Positions 1-9,012 of a stretch of DNA of 64,000 nucleotides are shown here, one piece after another. Position 1 is the stretch's first letter, and every line of letters begins with the position of its first letter. The position numbers and the translations under genes were made by a program. Source of the DNA: an uncultured Bacteroidota bacterium (GTDB taxonomy: Bacteria; Bacteroidota; Bacteroidia; Bacteroidales; F082); assembly GCA_913009685.1 (NCBI GenBank), contig CAJVXP010000001.1, positions 62,001 through 126,000 of the forward strand, given 5' to 3'. The notes under the pieces are model-generated. The model was given only the letters and a program-made list of their open reading frames with translations, searched no databases and had not been told where the DNA came from.

Positions 1-1137
1 CTGACTGCCAACCATTGCGGCGATGGCGCCACGACTGCCGATTATGCACAATGGGTTTTTTATTTCAATTATGAATCGCCCGATTGCAGCCGCCCGGCCA
101 CCGAACCGGCAAATCATTCTCTTTCGGGCGCTAAGCTGCTCGCTTCTGCCAACTATAACGGGGGTTCTGATCTTAAGCTTTTGTTACTGAAAGATAAAGT
201 ACCTTATTCGTACAAACCCTATTTTAACGGTTGGGACCGTAGCGGAAACGGAAGTAACAACGGGGTAGTCATTCACCAGCCTGAGGGCGACATAAAAATG
301 ATTTCCACATACATTACGCCGCTTGTTCCCATTGCTTATTACGGAGCTGTAACCGACCTTAATGCTGATTTCTGGAGAGTAAAATGGGCAGCTACCATAT
401 CGGGACATGGCGTTACCGAGGGTGGCTCTTCCGGCGCTCCGCTCTTTAACAGCAATGGCCTGATTATAGGAACGCTTACCGGTGGCGATGCCTCGTGTAG
501 CACACCAAATTCGCCCGACTATTTCGGCCGGTTTAGCAAACATTGGGATGCCAACGGTGCCGATTCTACCCGACAGTTGAAATACTGGTTAGACAAAGCG
601 AAGACAGCTTATGTTATGATTCCGGGGTTTGACCCGCTGGCAACACAGGCCTTTGCCGATTTCTCCCCGGATGTGAATAAAACGCCTGTTGGCGGAACGA
701 TTCAATTCACTGACCTGTCCACAGGCCCCGTTTCGAGCTATCATTGGGAATTCAACGGAGGAGATCCAGCCACTTCCGATACCAAAATACCGCCGCCTGT
801 CCGGTATGTCAAAACGGGAACTTTTCAGGTAAAACTATTGGTAACATCTGCCGGCGGCAACAGCACAAAGATCGATTCCGTTTCCGTCCTTCCGGTGGTC
901 TATCCCAACCCCACCAAAGACGGACGTATTCACATCCTGCTGGGAAGTTACAGGGAAGATGATATTTCCGTTGCCGTTTATGACATTCTGGGACGGAGGC
1001 TGGATGTCTTCAAACCGCAGTTTGGCCGTAATGATGTGATGCTTCAGCTACCGTATAATCAAAACGGATTATATATTATTCAGCTGACAATCAAAGGTGT
1101 TACCAATACATATAAAGTTTTTAATTATCACAAATAG
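1..1137 (+). CDS. Secreted trypsin-fold serine protease with PKD domain and T9SS sorting domain (5' end missing)
   Basis: The reading frame is open from base 1, so the start, signal peptide and any propeptide lie outside the window; 378 residues are visible. The chymotrypsin-fold triad can be read: His5 in LTANHC, Asp57 in GGSDLKLLLL and Ser144 in GGSSGAPLFN. The CSTPNSPDYFGRF segment just after the serine resembles lysyl-endopeptidase-like proteases of Bacteroidota. A PKD-like domain follows at about residues 217-290 (FTDLSTGP, YHWEFNGG), then a type A type IX secretion sorting domain from about residue 300 (VVYPNPTKDG, YDILGRRL, NGLYIIQL). Inference: the protein is exported by the Sec and type IX routes and released or anchored at the cell surface. 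Cleavage specificity cannot be told from this fragment. Confidence 0.9.
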   Translation: MTANHCGDGATTADYAQWVFYFNYESPDCSRPATEPANHSLSGAKLLASANYNGGSDLKLLLLKDKVPYSYKPYFNGWDRSGNGSNNGVVIHQPEGDIKMISTYITPLVPIAYYGAVTDLNADFWRVKWAATISGHGVTEGGSSGAPLFNSNGLIIGTLTGGDASCSTPNSPDYFGRFSKHWDANGADSTRQLKYWLDKAKTAYVMIPGFDPLATQAFADFSPDVNKTPVGGTIQFTDLSTGPVSSYHWEFNGGDPATSDTKIPPPVRYVKTGTFQVKLLVTSAGGNSTKIDSVSVLPVVYPNPTKDGRIHILLGSYREDDISVAVYDILGRRLDVFKPQFGRNDVMLQLPYNQNGLYIIQLTIKGVTNTYKVFNYHK

Positions 1138-1142
1138 CCATT

Positions 1143-1841
1143 ATGCCACGACAATACCAGCATCTTTTTTTCGACCTTGACCGTACTTTGTGGGATTTTG
1201 ACAAGAGTTCCCTCGAAGCTTTTGAAGAGATTTTCAAAAAACATCAGCTTGCCGCAAAAGGAATTGACAATCCGGAAAAATTTCACAAAAAATACAGTGC
1301 ACATAATCGAAAGCTGTGGAATCTTTACCGCGAGGGAATTCTGGAAAAGAATATCCTCCGATGGAAACGTTTTTACCTGACTTTGCTCGATTACGATATC
1401 GATGATAAAATCCTGGCAGAAAAAATGGGCACGGATTATGTGGAAATCAGTCCCCGGAAAGTAAATTTATTTCCGCATGTTTTGGAAACGTTAGAGTACC
1501 TTGCCCCAAAATATCATCTTCACCTTATTACCAACGGCTTTCAGGAGGTACAACAGGTGAAAATCAAAGTGTCGGGGATGGATAAATATTTTGAAGAGCT
1601 GATTACCTCGGAAGAAGCCGGCGTGAAAAAACCTGACCCCCGGATATTTTATTATGCTTTTGGTAAGACTGGTGCACTTGCCGATGAAAGTCTTATGATA
1701 GGCGATGATTACCCTGTTGATATTGAGGGGGCCCGGCAGGTGGGAATGGATCAGGTGTTTTTTGACCCCGACGGCATCTCTAATGAGAACAATTGTACTT
1801 ATAAAGTTGATGATTTGTTATCTTTATGCAAAATTTTGTAG
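1143..1841 (+). CDS. yjjG: YjjG-family HAD phosphatase (noncanonical pyrimidine nucleotidase)
   Basis: 232 residues with all four HAD motifs: motif I with Asp11 and Asp13 in FFDLDRTLWDFD, motif II at TNG (130-132), motif III Lys163 in VKKPD, and motif IV Asp188-Asp189 in IGDDYPVDIEGA. A helical cap lies between motifs I and II. YjjG-type enzymes dephosphorylate 5'-nucleotides such as dUMP and damaged pyrimidine nucleotides, a house-cleaning role in the cytoplasm. The start lies five bases after the stop of the protease gene, so the two are probably co-transcribed by position alone; no functional link is evident. HAD substrate calls are soft; the YjjG assignment rests on length and the motif I and IV wording. 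Confidence 0.85.
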   Translation: MPRQYQHLFFDLDRTLWDFDKSSLEAFEEIFKKHQLAAKGIDNPEKFHKKYSAHNRKLWNLYREGILEKNILRWKRFYLTLLDYDIDDKILAEKMGTDYVEISPRKVNLFPHVLETLEYLAPKYHLHLITNGFQEVQQVKIKVSGMDKYFEELITSEEAGVKKPDPRIFYYAFGKTGALADESLMIGDDYPVDIEGARQVGMDQVFFDPDGISNENNCTYKVDDLLSLCKIL

Positions 1842-1958
1842 AAAGCTGAAACGGCTTCAAGGAGCAAGGGTAATCTAAAAAAACCAGCAATATGAAACGT
1901 TATCCCTTTTTTTTCGTTAAAGAATTAGTATAGTGGAAATAATTTTAAAATATGTGCC

Positions 1959-3368
1959 ATGAAAAAAAATCTACACATCTTTCGGAAAATAAGTTTTTTA
2001 CTGTTGTCTGTCATTTTGTTGCCTCAATTTTCAGTAGCGCAGAACGGCTTTATTTTGCACGGCATGCGCGATGTGCAGCAAAGCAGTTTTTTGAACCCGG
2101 CTTTCACGTCGGGTGCCAATATTGTGGTGGGGTTCCCGATGTTGTCCAATCTCTCGACCGGACTACTGAATACGGCTGGTGGAATTAATGATTTTATCTC
2201 TAAAAGTGCGAATAGCGATTCGCTTTCTTTCGATTTGAGCAAGGTTATCAATAATGGTCAGCCTGTAGATAAAATTACCGAATTTCTGGATATGGACATT
2301 TTCTTTGCCGGCTTTAAGGCGGGGAACACCTTTATTACCCTCGGCGTTAGGCAGCATTTGTTTTTTCAGGCTCTGTTAGATAAGGATTTGCTGAAACTGG
2401 CCTGGAACGGAAATGCTCCGTATGTGAACCAAACGCTTGACCTGAGCCATACCGCTGTGAACGTGTACCATTTAATAGATTATCATTTGGGAATATCCGT
2501 TCCAATCGGTGATAAATTCAGAGTAGGCGCAAGGTTGCATCTTTTGCAGGGGCTCTCCAACATTAGTACCGAAAACAATGGAGTTAGCATGAAAACGTTG
2601 CTTAACAGCAACAATGAGTATGAGATACATGCGCGGACTAACTTTTTGGTGAACACCTCCGGGTTGCCCGACAGCACCGGTTTTGATGCAAAGAATTATT
2701 TACTTAATTTTAAAAATACAGGCTTTGCCATTGATTTAGGGGTTGATGTACAGCTGACGAAACAGGTTTCGGTTAACGCCAGCATTCTAAATTGGGGGAA
2801 AGTGTTTTACAGAAGCAATACCAAAACTTACAAATCTATCAAAGACAGCATAAGTTTTAACGGGTCCTCCATTGACTTTATCAATAATGATGACCCAATA
2901 GGAAGTATTGGTGATACTTTGAAAAAAATATTTGATCTTAAAGAGGAGTCCCAAAATTATCAGATTCAACTTCCAGCCCGGATACTGATTGGAGGAGAAT
3001 ATTATACCAAAGATATGCGTAATGATTTCTCACTTTTATTTTCAGGACATTTTTTCAAAGATTATTTCGTGTCTGCTGTTTCGGTTGGCTACAGCCGGTA
3101 TGTCTCCGGCCATTTCACTTTCAAAGTAAATTACACGTACATTAAAGATGCGCCCATGAATTTTGGCGCTGCTGTGGTTTGTAATTTGTTTCCTTTCCAG
3201 GTTTATCTCTATTCGGATAATATACAGGGATTATTTCAGTGGGACCGGCAAAAATATGTACAGGCCGGTTTTGGCCTGAATATCCGGATTGCCCCGAGAA
3301 ACACGCGCAGGAATTCTAATAACCCAAATAATATTCATAATCTGCGACCGGATATCGCAGGAAAATAA
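1959..3368 (+). CDS. DUF5723 family outer-membrane beta-barrel protein
   Basis: 469 residues beginning with a signal peptide that likely ends at SVA-QNG (residues 25-30). The mature start, with GMRDVQQSSFLNPAF at about 34-48, is the usual opening of DUF5723 proteins of Bacteroidota: a short motif in which the chain declares asparagine-proline-alanine, then alternating amphipathic strands to the end. Barrel-like strands are seen throughout (for example FRVGARLHLLQGLSN and HFTFKVNYTYIKDAP). The family is predicted to sit in the outer membrane; its function is not known. The C-terminal 20 residues are polar and Asn/Arg rich, so the barrel does not end on an aromatic residue. The start follows GTGCC directly. 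No operon partner is apparent. Confidence 0.8.
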   Translation: MKKNLHIFRKISFLLLSVILLPQFSVAQNGFILHGMRDVQQSSFLNPAFTSGANIVVGFPMLSNLSTGLLNTAGGINDFISKSANSDSLSFDLSKVINNGQPVDKITEFLDMDIFFAGFKAGNTFITLGVRQHLFFQALLDKDLLKLAWNGNAPYVNQTLDLSHTAVNVYHLIDYHLGISVPIGDKFRVGARLHLLQGLSNISTENNGVSMKTLLNSNNEYEIHARTNFLVNTSGLPDSTGFDAKNYLLNFKNTGFAIDLGVDVQLTKQVSVNASILNWGKVFYRSNTKTYKSIKDSISFNGSSIDFINNDDPIGSIGDTLKKIFDLKEESQNYQIQLPARILIGGEYYTKDMRNDFSLLFSGHFFKDYFVSAVSVGYSRYVSGHFTFKVNYTYIKDAPMNFGAAVVCNLFPFQVYLYSDNIQGLFQWDRQKYVQAGFGLNIRIAPRNTRRNSNNPNNIHNLRPDIAGK

Positions 3369-3415
3369 TCTGTGCAGCTCGTAGCTGACAACAATCCTGA
3401 TTTTTGTTATCCGGG

Positions 3416-4051
3416 TTATAAAATAATCCTGTGTACACCGAGGGGATACTTCTTGCCAATGACGACTTCCGTGATTTTCTGGTAGTCTTCGGAGCGATTT
3501 ACAAAATCAAGCCTGTTGATGTCTAAAATGAGAATCCGTAAATCTTTTTGCTGCTTAATAAATTCGAGATAACCGTCTTGGATTTTGTTCAGGTAGTCGT
3601 CCTGTATGTTTTGCTCGTATGGACGTCCGCGCATTTTTATATTCGACTGCAGGCGCTCGGTGTCCACATAAAGATATACCAAAAGTTCCGGCTTGGGAAG
3701 TTGCTGATAGATAATATTGAAAAAGCTGGTGTAGAGCTTAAATTCATCAGGTGGCAGGTTTTTACGGGCAAATATCAACGATTTTACAATGAAATAATCA
3801 CTAATGGTAAAATTCCTGAACAGATCCATGGACAGCAACTGGTCTTTCAGCTGCTGATAACGGGAGGCCATGAAAGACATCTCCAACGGAAAAGCATACT
3901 TCTCAGGTTCTTTATAAAATTTGGGGAGAAATGAATTTTCTTCAAACTGCTCCAGAATGAGATGGGCGTTATACTCCTGTGAAATTTTAGTAGCAAGCGA
4001 AGTTTTTCCGACTCCGATATTTCCTTCGATGGCGATAAAATTATAATGCAT
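3416..4051 (-). CDS. Deoxynucleoside kinase
   Basis: 211 residues of the dNK/dGK family. The P-loop is at residues 10-18 (GNIGVGKTS), the substrate-helix motif reads SDYFIVKSLIFARKNL, and the lid region holds Arg-rich SNIKMRGRPYEQNI. These enzymes phosphorylate deoxynucleosides with ATP for nucleotide salvage in the cytosol. The start overlaps the 3' end of folK by 11 bases, so the two are translated from one message; folK followed by a deoxynucleoside kinase is a common Bacteroidota pair. Whether the enzyme prefers dA, dG or pyrimidines cannot be read from sequence. Confidence 0.9.
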   Translation of the reverse strand: MHYNFIAIEGNIGVGKTSLATKISQEYNAHLILEQFEENSFLPKFYKEPEKYAFPLEMSFMASRYQQLKDQLLSMDLFRNFTISDYFIVKSLIFARKNLPPDEFKLYTSFFNIIYQQLPKPELLVYLYVDTERLQSNIKMRGRPYEQNIQDDYLNKIQDGYLEFIKQQKDLRILILDINRLDFVNRSEDYQKITEVVIGKKYPLGVHRIIL

Positions 4052-4559
4052 CGGCTTTCACTTCGTCAAGTTTCCATACTTCGCATTCATCAGCACATTC
4101 AGCAAGCAATTGGAGGCAGGTTTTTTTCAATACCGGATGCTCTTTCTGCGGAGCTGTTTCTGCCAGAGGCATCAGGGTAAAACGCCTGTGAGCCATCTGC
4201 GCATGTGGAACCGTCAGCTCAGGCAGGTTTATTATTTCGTCATCAAAAAAGAGTATGTCGATGTCGAGAGTGCGTGAAGCATACGTTCCGTTTGATTTTT
4301 CCGTGCGTCCCAGTTGTCGTTCTATATCCTGCGTTTTCTTCAGAATCTCCACAGGCTCCAAAACTGTCTCCACACAAACCACCTGATTCAAAAATGCAAC
4401 CGGAGCCTCAAAGCCCCAGGGCTCCGATTCATACAGGTAAGAAGTGATGATAACATCCCCTATTAAGATGTTAATCAGTTCGGTAGCTTTGTGTAAATAA
4501 ACTACCCTGGGATGAATATTACTTCCCAGCAACAAGAAAACCGTATGCTTCTTTACCAT
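4041..4559 (-). CDS. folK: 2-amino-4-hydroxy-6-hydroxymethyldihydropteridine diphosphokinase
   Basis: 172 residues from the ATG at 4559. HPPK transfers pyrophosphate from ATP to 6-hydroxymethyl-dihydropterin in folate synthesis. Family motifs are present: LLLGSNIHPR near the N-terminus, the catalytic SRTLDIDILFFDDEII segment, and VPHAQMAHRRFTLMPLAE. A longer reading frame reaches 4664, but those 35 extra residues do not look like HPPK. The shorter start is supported by a TACTTTTG promoter box (4564-4571) whose last base lies only four bases before the ATG, which suggests a leaderless message. The stop overlaps the following kinase gene by 11 bases. Confidence 0.93.
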   Translation of the reverse strand: MVKKHTVFLLLGSNIHPRVVYLHKATELINILIGDVIITSYLYESEPWGFEAPVAFLNQVVCVETVLEPVEILKKTQDIERQLGRTEKSNGTYASRTLDIDILFFDDEIINLPELTVPHAQMAHRRFTLMPLAETAPQKEHPVLKKTCLQLLAECADECEVWKLDEVKADAL

Positions 4560-4563
4560 GGCA

Positions 4564-4571
4564 CAAAAGTA
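4564..4571 (-). promoter_or_regulatory. -7 promoter box of folK (leaderless)
   Basis: TACTTTTG on the minus strand fits the Bacteroidota -7 consensus TAnnTTTG. It is followed by TGCC and then the folK ATG, so transcription should begin at or very near the start codon. No clear -33 TTTG is seen at the usual distance. Confidence 0.55.
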
Positions 4572-4723
4572 GTAAAATGCCTCATTGCGCCATCGGAAGC
4601 CGGGACAAATTAGCCGGATATTTACACAAGTTTTCAACCGGAGCGACAAACAGCAGGCAATCAATTTCCAAAAAGATTATTACAAACATCGTTCTTTTCA
4701 TTTTTTTCCACCGGACGATTTGT

Positions 4724-4731
4724 TATTTTTG
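4724..4731 (+). promoter_or_regulatory. -7 promoter box of recN
   Basis: TATTTTTG matches TAnnTTTG and stands 20 bases before the recN start codon at 4752. It lies in the divergent gap between folK and recN. Confidence 0.5.
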
Positions 4732-4751
4732 TCCTCAGAAAGTAATTATTT

Positions 4752-6434
4752 ATGCTGCTAAAACTATCCATAAAGAATTATACACTAATTAGTGCTGCCG
4801 AAATTGACTTTCAGCCCGGTTTTACCGTTATTGCGGGCGAAACCGGGGCCGGAAAATCCATTATGCTTGGCGCTTTGTCGCTGATTCTCGGTAAACGGGC
4901 CGACCCGTCGGCGCTTATGGATAAGACAAAAAAATGTGTGGTCGAAGGACTCTTCGACATCAACAAACTGAACCTGGTTTCCTTTTTTGAAGACAACGAC
5001 CTGGATTATGAGCCGGTGATGTTGCTGCGGCGTGAGATTAATCCGACCGGGAAGTCGCGTGCTTTTATAAACGATACGCCGGTAAATCTGAATTTGTTGA
5101 AAACGTTGGGAAGCCGTTTGGTGGACATTCATTCACAACATCAGACACTTTTGCTTAACGAAAGTGGTTTTCAGCTGGAGCTTTTTGATGCTCATTTGAA
5201 TCGACCTGAGTTGCAGCAAGCTTACAACTTATTATTTAACCAATACCGCAAAAGTCAGAAAAAGCTAACCTTGTTACAGGAGCAAAATAACCAGGCTAAA
5301 CGCGATGAAGATTATTTCCGGTTTCAGTTGAACGAGCTGGACGCGGCAGCGCTGAACGCAGAGGAGATGGCAGCATTGGAGGAGAAAAGTAAGTTGCTGT
5401 CGCACGCGGGAGAGATAAAAACGGCTACCGATATGGCGGCGCATTTGCTCAGGGAAGAGGATACAGCGATTTTGGAACATCTTGGCAGGCTTAAAGAGAC
5501 TTTTGACCGGCTTTCCGGTTTTCATCAATCTATTGCCGGATTTGTCGAACGGTTGCAATCGTCCTACATCGAGCTGGCTGATTTGGCGGCGGAAATAGAA
5601 AATTTTGCCTCGCTCAACGAATTTGATCCGGCGGAGCTGCAAATGGTGGGGGAACGACTGGATATGTTTTACAGCCTACAGCAGAAGCATCATGTTACGG
5701 ATATTAACGGGCTGATAGACTTACGTGAGGAGTACCGGCAAAAACTAAAAACGATTTCCGGTTTGGATGATGAACTGTTGACAGAAAAGCAACGTCTCGG
5801 GGAAAATACCCTAAAGCTGGAAGATACAGCCATGAAATGGCGTACTGCGAGAAAGCAAAATATTGCCGGATTTGAAAGAGAGGTAGAGGCTTTGCTAAAA
5901 CAACTCGGCATGAAAGAGGCGCAGTTCAGGGTGCAGATGGAGCCGTTGCCTGCATTTTCGCCCCACGGAAAAGAGGCGCTGACATTTTATTTCAACGCCA
6001 ACAAAGGTGGCGAACCGGCTCCCATTGCAAAAACAGCTTCGGGTGGAGAGCTTTCACGACTTATGCTGGCGCTTAAATCACTGGTGCATCAGGCCGGGGT
6101 TTTACCCACTATCATTTTTGATGAAATTGATGCAGGCGTATCCGGCGATATTGCCGGAAAGCTGGCTAATATTCTGAAGAAGATGTCGACGCACATTCAG
6201 GTTATGAGCATTACCCATTTGCCACAAATTGCCTCCCGGGCAGATGTGTATTTAAAAGTCTTCAAACGTGTGGAGAATAATATGACCGTTTCCGAAATTA
6301 TCCCGCTTGAACCGGCAGAACGCCTTGAAGAAATAGCTAAAATGCTGAGTGACGAGGAGATTACGGATGCTTCAAGGGCTGCTGCTTCCGAGTTATTAAA
6401 GAAAGCTGAAAAAGAAGGGGAAAGGAAACACTGA
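4752..6434 (+). CDS. recN: DNA repair protein RecN
   Basis: 560 residues, the usual RecN length. It is an SMC-like ATPase that acts in double-strand break repair in the cytoplasm. Walker A is at residues 29-36 (GETGAGKS). The signature and Walker B are near the C-terminus: TASGGELSRLMLALK, then IIFDEIDAGVSG with Asp457-Glu458. Between them are two long charged helical arms (about 150-360), rich in Leu, Glu and Gln, that form the antiparallel coiled coil. The DIHSQHQTLLL segment is typical of RecN. The gene is divergent from folK and is followed by a 67-base gap with its own promoter box before gldF, so it may be monocistronic. Confidence 0.97.
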   Translation: MLLKLSIKNYTLISAAEIDFQPGFTVIAGETGAGKSIMLGALSLILGKRADPSALMDKTKKCVVEGLFDINKLNLVSFFEDNDLDYEPVMLLRREINPTGKSRAFINDTPVNLNLLKTLGSRLVDIHSQHQTLLLNESGFQLELFDAHLNRPELQQAYNLLFNQYRKSQKKLTLLQEQNNQAKRDEDYFRFQLNELDAAALNAEEMAALEEKSKLLSHAGEIKTATDMAAHLLREEDTAILEHLGRLKETFDRLSGFHQSIAGFVERLQSSYIELADLAAEIENFASLNEFDPAELQMVGERLDMFYSLQQKHHVTDINGLIDLREEYRQKLKTISGLDDELLTEKQRLGENTLKLEDTAMKWRTARKQNIAGFEREVEALLKQLGMKEAQFRVQMEPLPAFSPHGKEALTFYFNANKGGEPAPIAKTASGGELSRLMLALKSLVHQAGVLPTIIFDEIDAGVSGDIAGKLANILKKMSTHIQVMSITHLPQIASRADVYLKVFKRVENNMTVSEIIPLEPAERLEEIAKMLSDEEITDASRAAASELLKKAEKEGERKH

Positions 6435-6469
6435 CTACTTTTGTTCTTTCCCTTACACCCTAAAAACAA

Positions 6470-6477
6470 TATTTTTG
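6470..6477 (+). promoter_or_regulatory. -7 promoter box of gldFG
   Basis: TATTTTTG fits TAnnTTTG and lies 24 bases before the gldF start at 6502. Confidence 0.45.
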
Positions 6478-6501
6478 CGTTACCATAAGTAAAAACATCC
6501 C

Positions 6502-7230
6502 ATGGGGACATTGTACAAAAAAGAAATTCTCGGTTTTTTGAGTTCTATCACCGGCTGGGTGGTTATCGGTATTTTTCTGACGGTAACCGGACTCTTTTTG
6601 TGGGTTCTCCCTTCGGGTCTTAACATCCCGGATGGTGGCTATGCCAACCTGAACGGGCTTTTCAGCCTGGCACCTTTTATTTTTCTATTTCTGGTTCCTG
6701 CCGTTACCATGAACAGTCTCGCCGAAGAAAAAAGAAGCGGCACTTTGGAATTGCTGCTCATCAGGCCGCTTAGCGACACCAAAATCATCACCGCCAAATA
6801 CCTTGCCGCTTTTACACTTGTGGTGTTGTCGCTGCTTCCAACACTGATTTACTATTTCTCGGTTTACCGGTTGGGATATCCTGTCGGCGATATTGATACC
6901 GGCGGTTTTTGGGGTTCTTTCATCGGTCTTCTTTTCCTCGGCGCTGCATTTGTTGCCATGGGCATTTTTGCCTCTTCTCTGACAAATAACCCCATAGTTG
7001 CATTTCTTGTTGCTGTGGTTATCAGCGCTTTTATTTACATGGGATTCGATTTCATTTCATCATTTTTCGGTGGAGCAGCTCTTTTTGTGCAGTCGTTTGG
7101 CATCGGTGCCCACTACGCTTCCATGAGCCGGGGGGTGATTGACTCGCGCGATGTCATCTATTTTCTCAGCTTAATACTGTTTTTTCTTTACCTGAGTGTT
7201 AGTTTTTTGGGAAGGAGAAGATGGAAATGA
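6502..7230 (+). CDS. gldF: Gliding-motility ABC transporter permease GldF
   Basis: 242 residues with six predicted membrane helices, starting with a short cytoplasmic LYKKEILGFLSS segment and the first helix VVIGIFLTVTGLFLWVL. The motif NSLAEEKRSGTLELLLIRPL after helix 2 is characteristic of ABC-2 permeases, which GldF belongs to. GldF, GldG and the ATPase GldA form an inner-membrane transporter linked to gliding in Flavobacterium; many non-gliding Bacteroidota keep it with no known substrate. The next gene, gldG, starts ten bases inside this one. gldA is not in the window. Confidence 0.93.
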   Translation: MGTLYKKEILGFLSSITGWVVIGIFLTVTGLFLWVLPSGLNIPDGGYANLNGLFSLAPFIFLFLVPAVTMNSLAEEKRSGTLELLLIRPLSDTKIITAKYLAAFTLVVLSLLPTLIYYFSVYRLGYPVGDIDTGGFWGSFIGLLFLGAAFVAMGIFASSLTNNPIVAFLVAVVISAFIYMGFDFISSFFGGAALFVQSFGIGAHYASMSRGVIDSRDVIYFLSLILFFLYLSVSFLGRRRWK

Positions 7231-8972
7231 GAAGGCATAACAATTCTCCGGCACAGAAAATGAGAAAACAATACAGGAAGCGGTTACTATCTGTAATTTT
7301 GATAATTGTAGCTGCTAACTATCTCGGGTCCCTTTACTTTACGCGTATTGACCTGACCAGCGACAGACGGTTTACCCTGGCAAAGGTTACCAAAAATGTT
7401 TTAAAACAATTGGATGAAAAGCTGGAGTGCACCGTGTATCTGAAAGGTGATTTCCCGGCCGGATTCAAACGTCTCGAAACACAAACGCGTGAAATACTCG
7501 AAGAATTCCAGGCTTACAATAAAAACGTGCGGTTTTTCTTTGTTAACCCTTCCGCTTCCGGAAACCTTAAAAAGCGTGAATCTTTCTACCGCCGGTTGGT
7601 TAACAGCGGATTGGTCCCTACCAACCTACAGGTAAAAACGAAAAACGGATTGGAGCAGCAATACATTTTTCCGGGTGCTCTCCTCCGTTACAAAGGCAGA
7701 GAAATACCTGTTGAACTGTTGAGCAGCGAGCGAAACATACCACCCGCAGAAGCTCTTAACCATTCCATTGAAAACCTGGAGTTTACCTTTATCAATGCCA
7801 TACATAAGCTGGTACGGCAGAAAAAACCCTCACTGGCTTACCTGATTGGTCAGGGCGAACCACAGGGGAAACATGTTACCGATATTTTGAACAGTCTGAA
7901 CGAGAACTACACGCTGACAATGGTGAGCCCCGACAGCCTGCCCAATCCTTTGCTGGAAAAGCAAAAGAGCGATACATCGGCTTTCAGGGTTGTTCCGCGT
8001 TACAACGCCCTCATTGTGGCAAAACCCCAAAAGCCCTTTACGGAAAGGGAAAAACTGATGCTGGACCAATATATCATGTACGGCGGGAAAGTGCTCTGGC
8101 TTGTTGACCCTGTGCTGGCAAGCATGGACAGCATAAAACGGTCGGAGACAACTGTTTCCATTGATTTGAATCTGGGATTGCAGGAGCAGCTTTTTACTTA
8201 CGGCGTGCGTCTCAACAAAAACCTGGTACTTGATTTGAACGCCGTCCCCATTCCGGTACGAACGGGACAAACCGGAAACCAACCACAAATCCGGTTGCTT
8301 CCGTGGTATTATTACCCACTGATAACACCGCGGTCGAATCAACCGGTGGTGCGTAACCTGAACAGCATCGAGATGAATTTTGTGAGTAGTATCGACACCC
8401 TTGCCGTAAAAGGGGTTAAAAAAACCATCCTGCTTAAAACTTCGCCCTACTGTGGCGTGGAAAAAGTTCCCGGCATTATCAGTCTGGCCATTTTAAGGCA
8501 AAAACCCGATCCCTATTTTTTCCACGGGCCGGCGCGTAATGTGGCGGTTTTGCTGAGCGGAAAATTTACGTCCGACTTCAACAACCGGCTTTTGTCGGGT
8601 TTGAAAAGTAAAATATTTCCTTTCCGGAAAGTGAGTGTTCCCACCCGAATGATTGTCGTTTCCGATGGTGACATAATCCGGAATCAGTTGAAAATTCCAG
8701 ACGGCTATCCACTGCCTCTCGGCTACAATCAATTTACACGGCAAACCTATGGTAACAAGGAATTTATTTTGAATGCACTGAACTACCTGACCGATGGTCC
8801 CGGGCTTATATCCCTACGTACGCGCGATTTTAAACTGCGTCTGCTGGATAAAACAAAAGTCAACCGGCAACGCATGCAGTGGCAGTTGTTTAATGTGCTG
8901 ACGCCTCTGGTGGTTATGTTGATTTTTGCGTTTGTTGTGATCGGCTTGCGAAAAAGAAAATACGGGCGTTAA
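7221..8972 (+). CDS. gldG: Gliding-associated ABC transporter substrate-binding-like component GldG
   Basis: 583 residues. An N-terminal anchor helix (about residues 23-45, ending FTRIDLTSDRRFTL) is followed by a large periplasmic region of the IftG/GldG type, and a C-terminal helix PLVVMLIFAFVVIGL before a basic KRKYGR tail. The motif IDLTSDRRFTL is a family marker. ATG codons at 7221 and 7227 are both possible; either gives translational coupling with gldF through a short overlap. It is expected to work with GldF and GldA. Its periplasmic DxPL-rich segment VLWLVDPVLASMDS is also typical. Confidence 0.92.
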   Translation: MEMRRHNNSPAQKMRKQYRKRLLSVILIIVAANYLGSLYFTRIDLTSDRRFTLAKVTKNVLKQLDEKLECTVYLKGDFPAGFKRLETQTREILEEFQAYNKNVRFFFVNPSASGNLKKRESFYRRLVNSGLVPTNLQVKTKNGLEQQYIFPGALLRYKGREIPVELLSSERNIPPAEALNHSIENLEFTFINAIHKLVRQKKPSLAYLIGQGEPQGKHVTDILNSLNENYTLTMVSPDSLPNPLLEKQKSDTSAFRVVPRYNALIVAKPQKPFTEREKLMLDQYIMYGGKVLWLVDPVLASMDSIKRSETTVSIDLNLGLQEQLFTYGVRLNKNLVLDLNAVPIPVRTGQTGNQPQIRLLPWYYYPLITPRSNQPVVRNLNSIEMNFVSSIDTLAVKGVKKTILLKTSPYCGVEKVPGIISLAILRQKPDPYFFHGPARNVAVLLSGKFTSDFNNRLLSGLKSKIFPFRKVSVPTRMIVVSDGDIIRNQLKIPDGYPLPLGYNQFTRQTYGNKEFILNALNYLTDGPGLISLRTRDFKLRLLDKTKVNRQRMQWQLFNVLTPLVVMLIFAFVVIGLRKRKYGR

Positions 8973-9012
8973 GTTTAAGCACGGGCACCTAAACAAGTGG
9001 ACGCACAAAGGC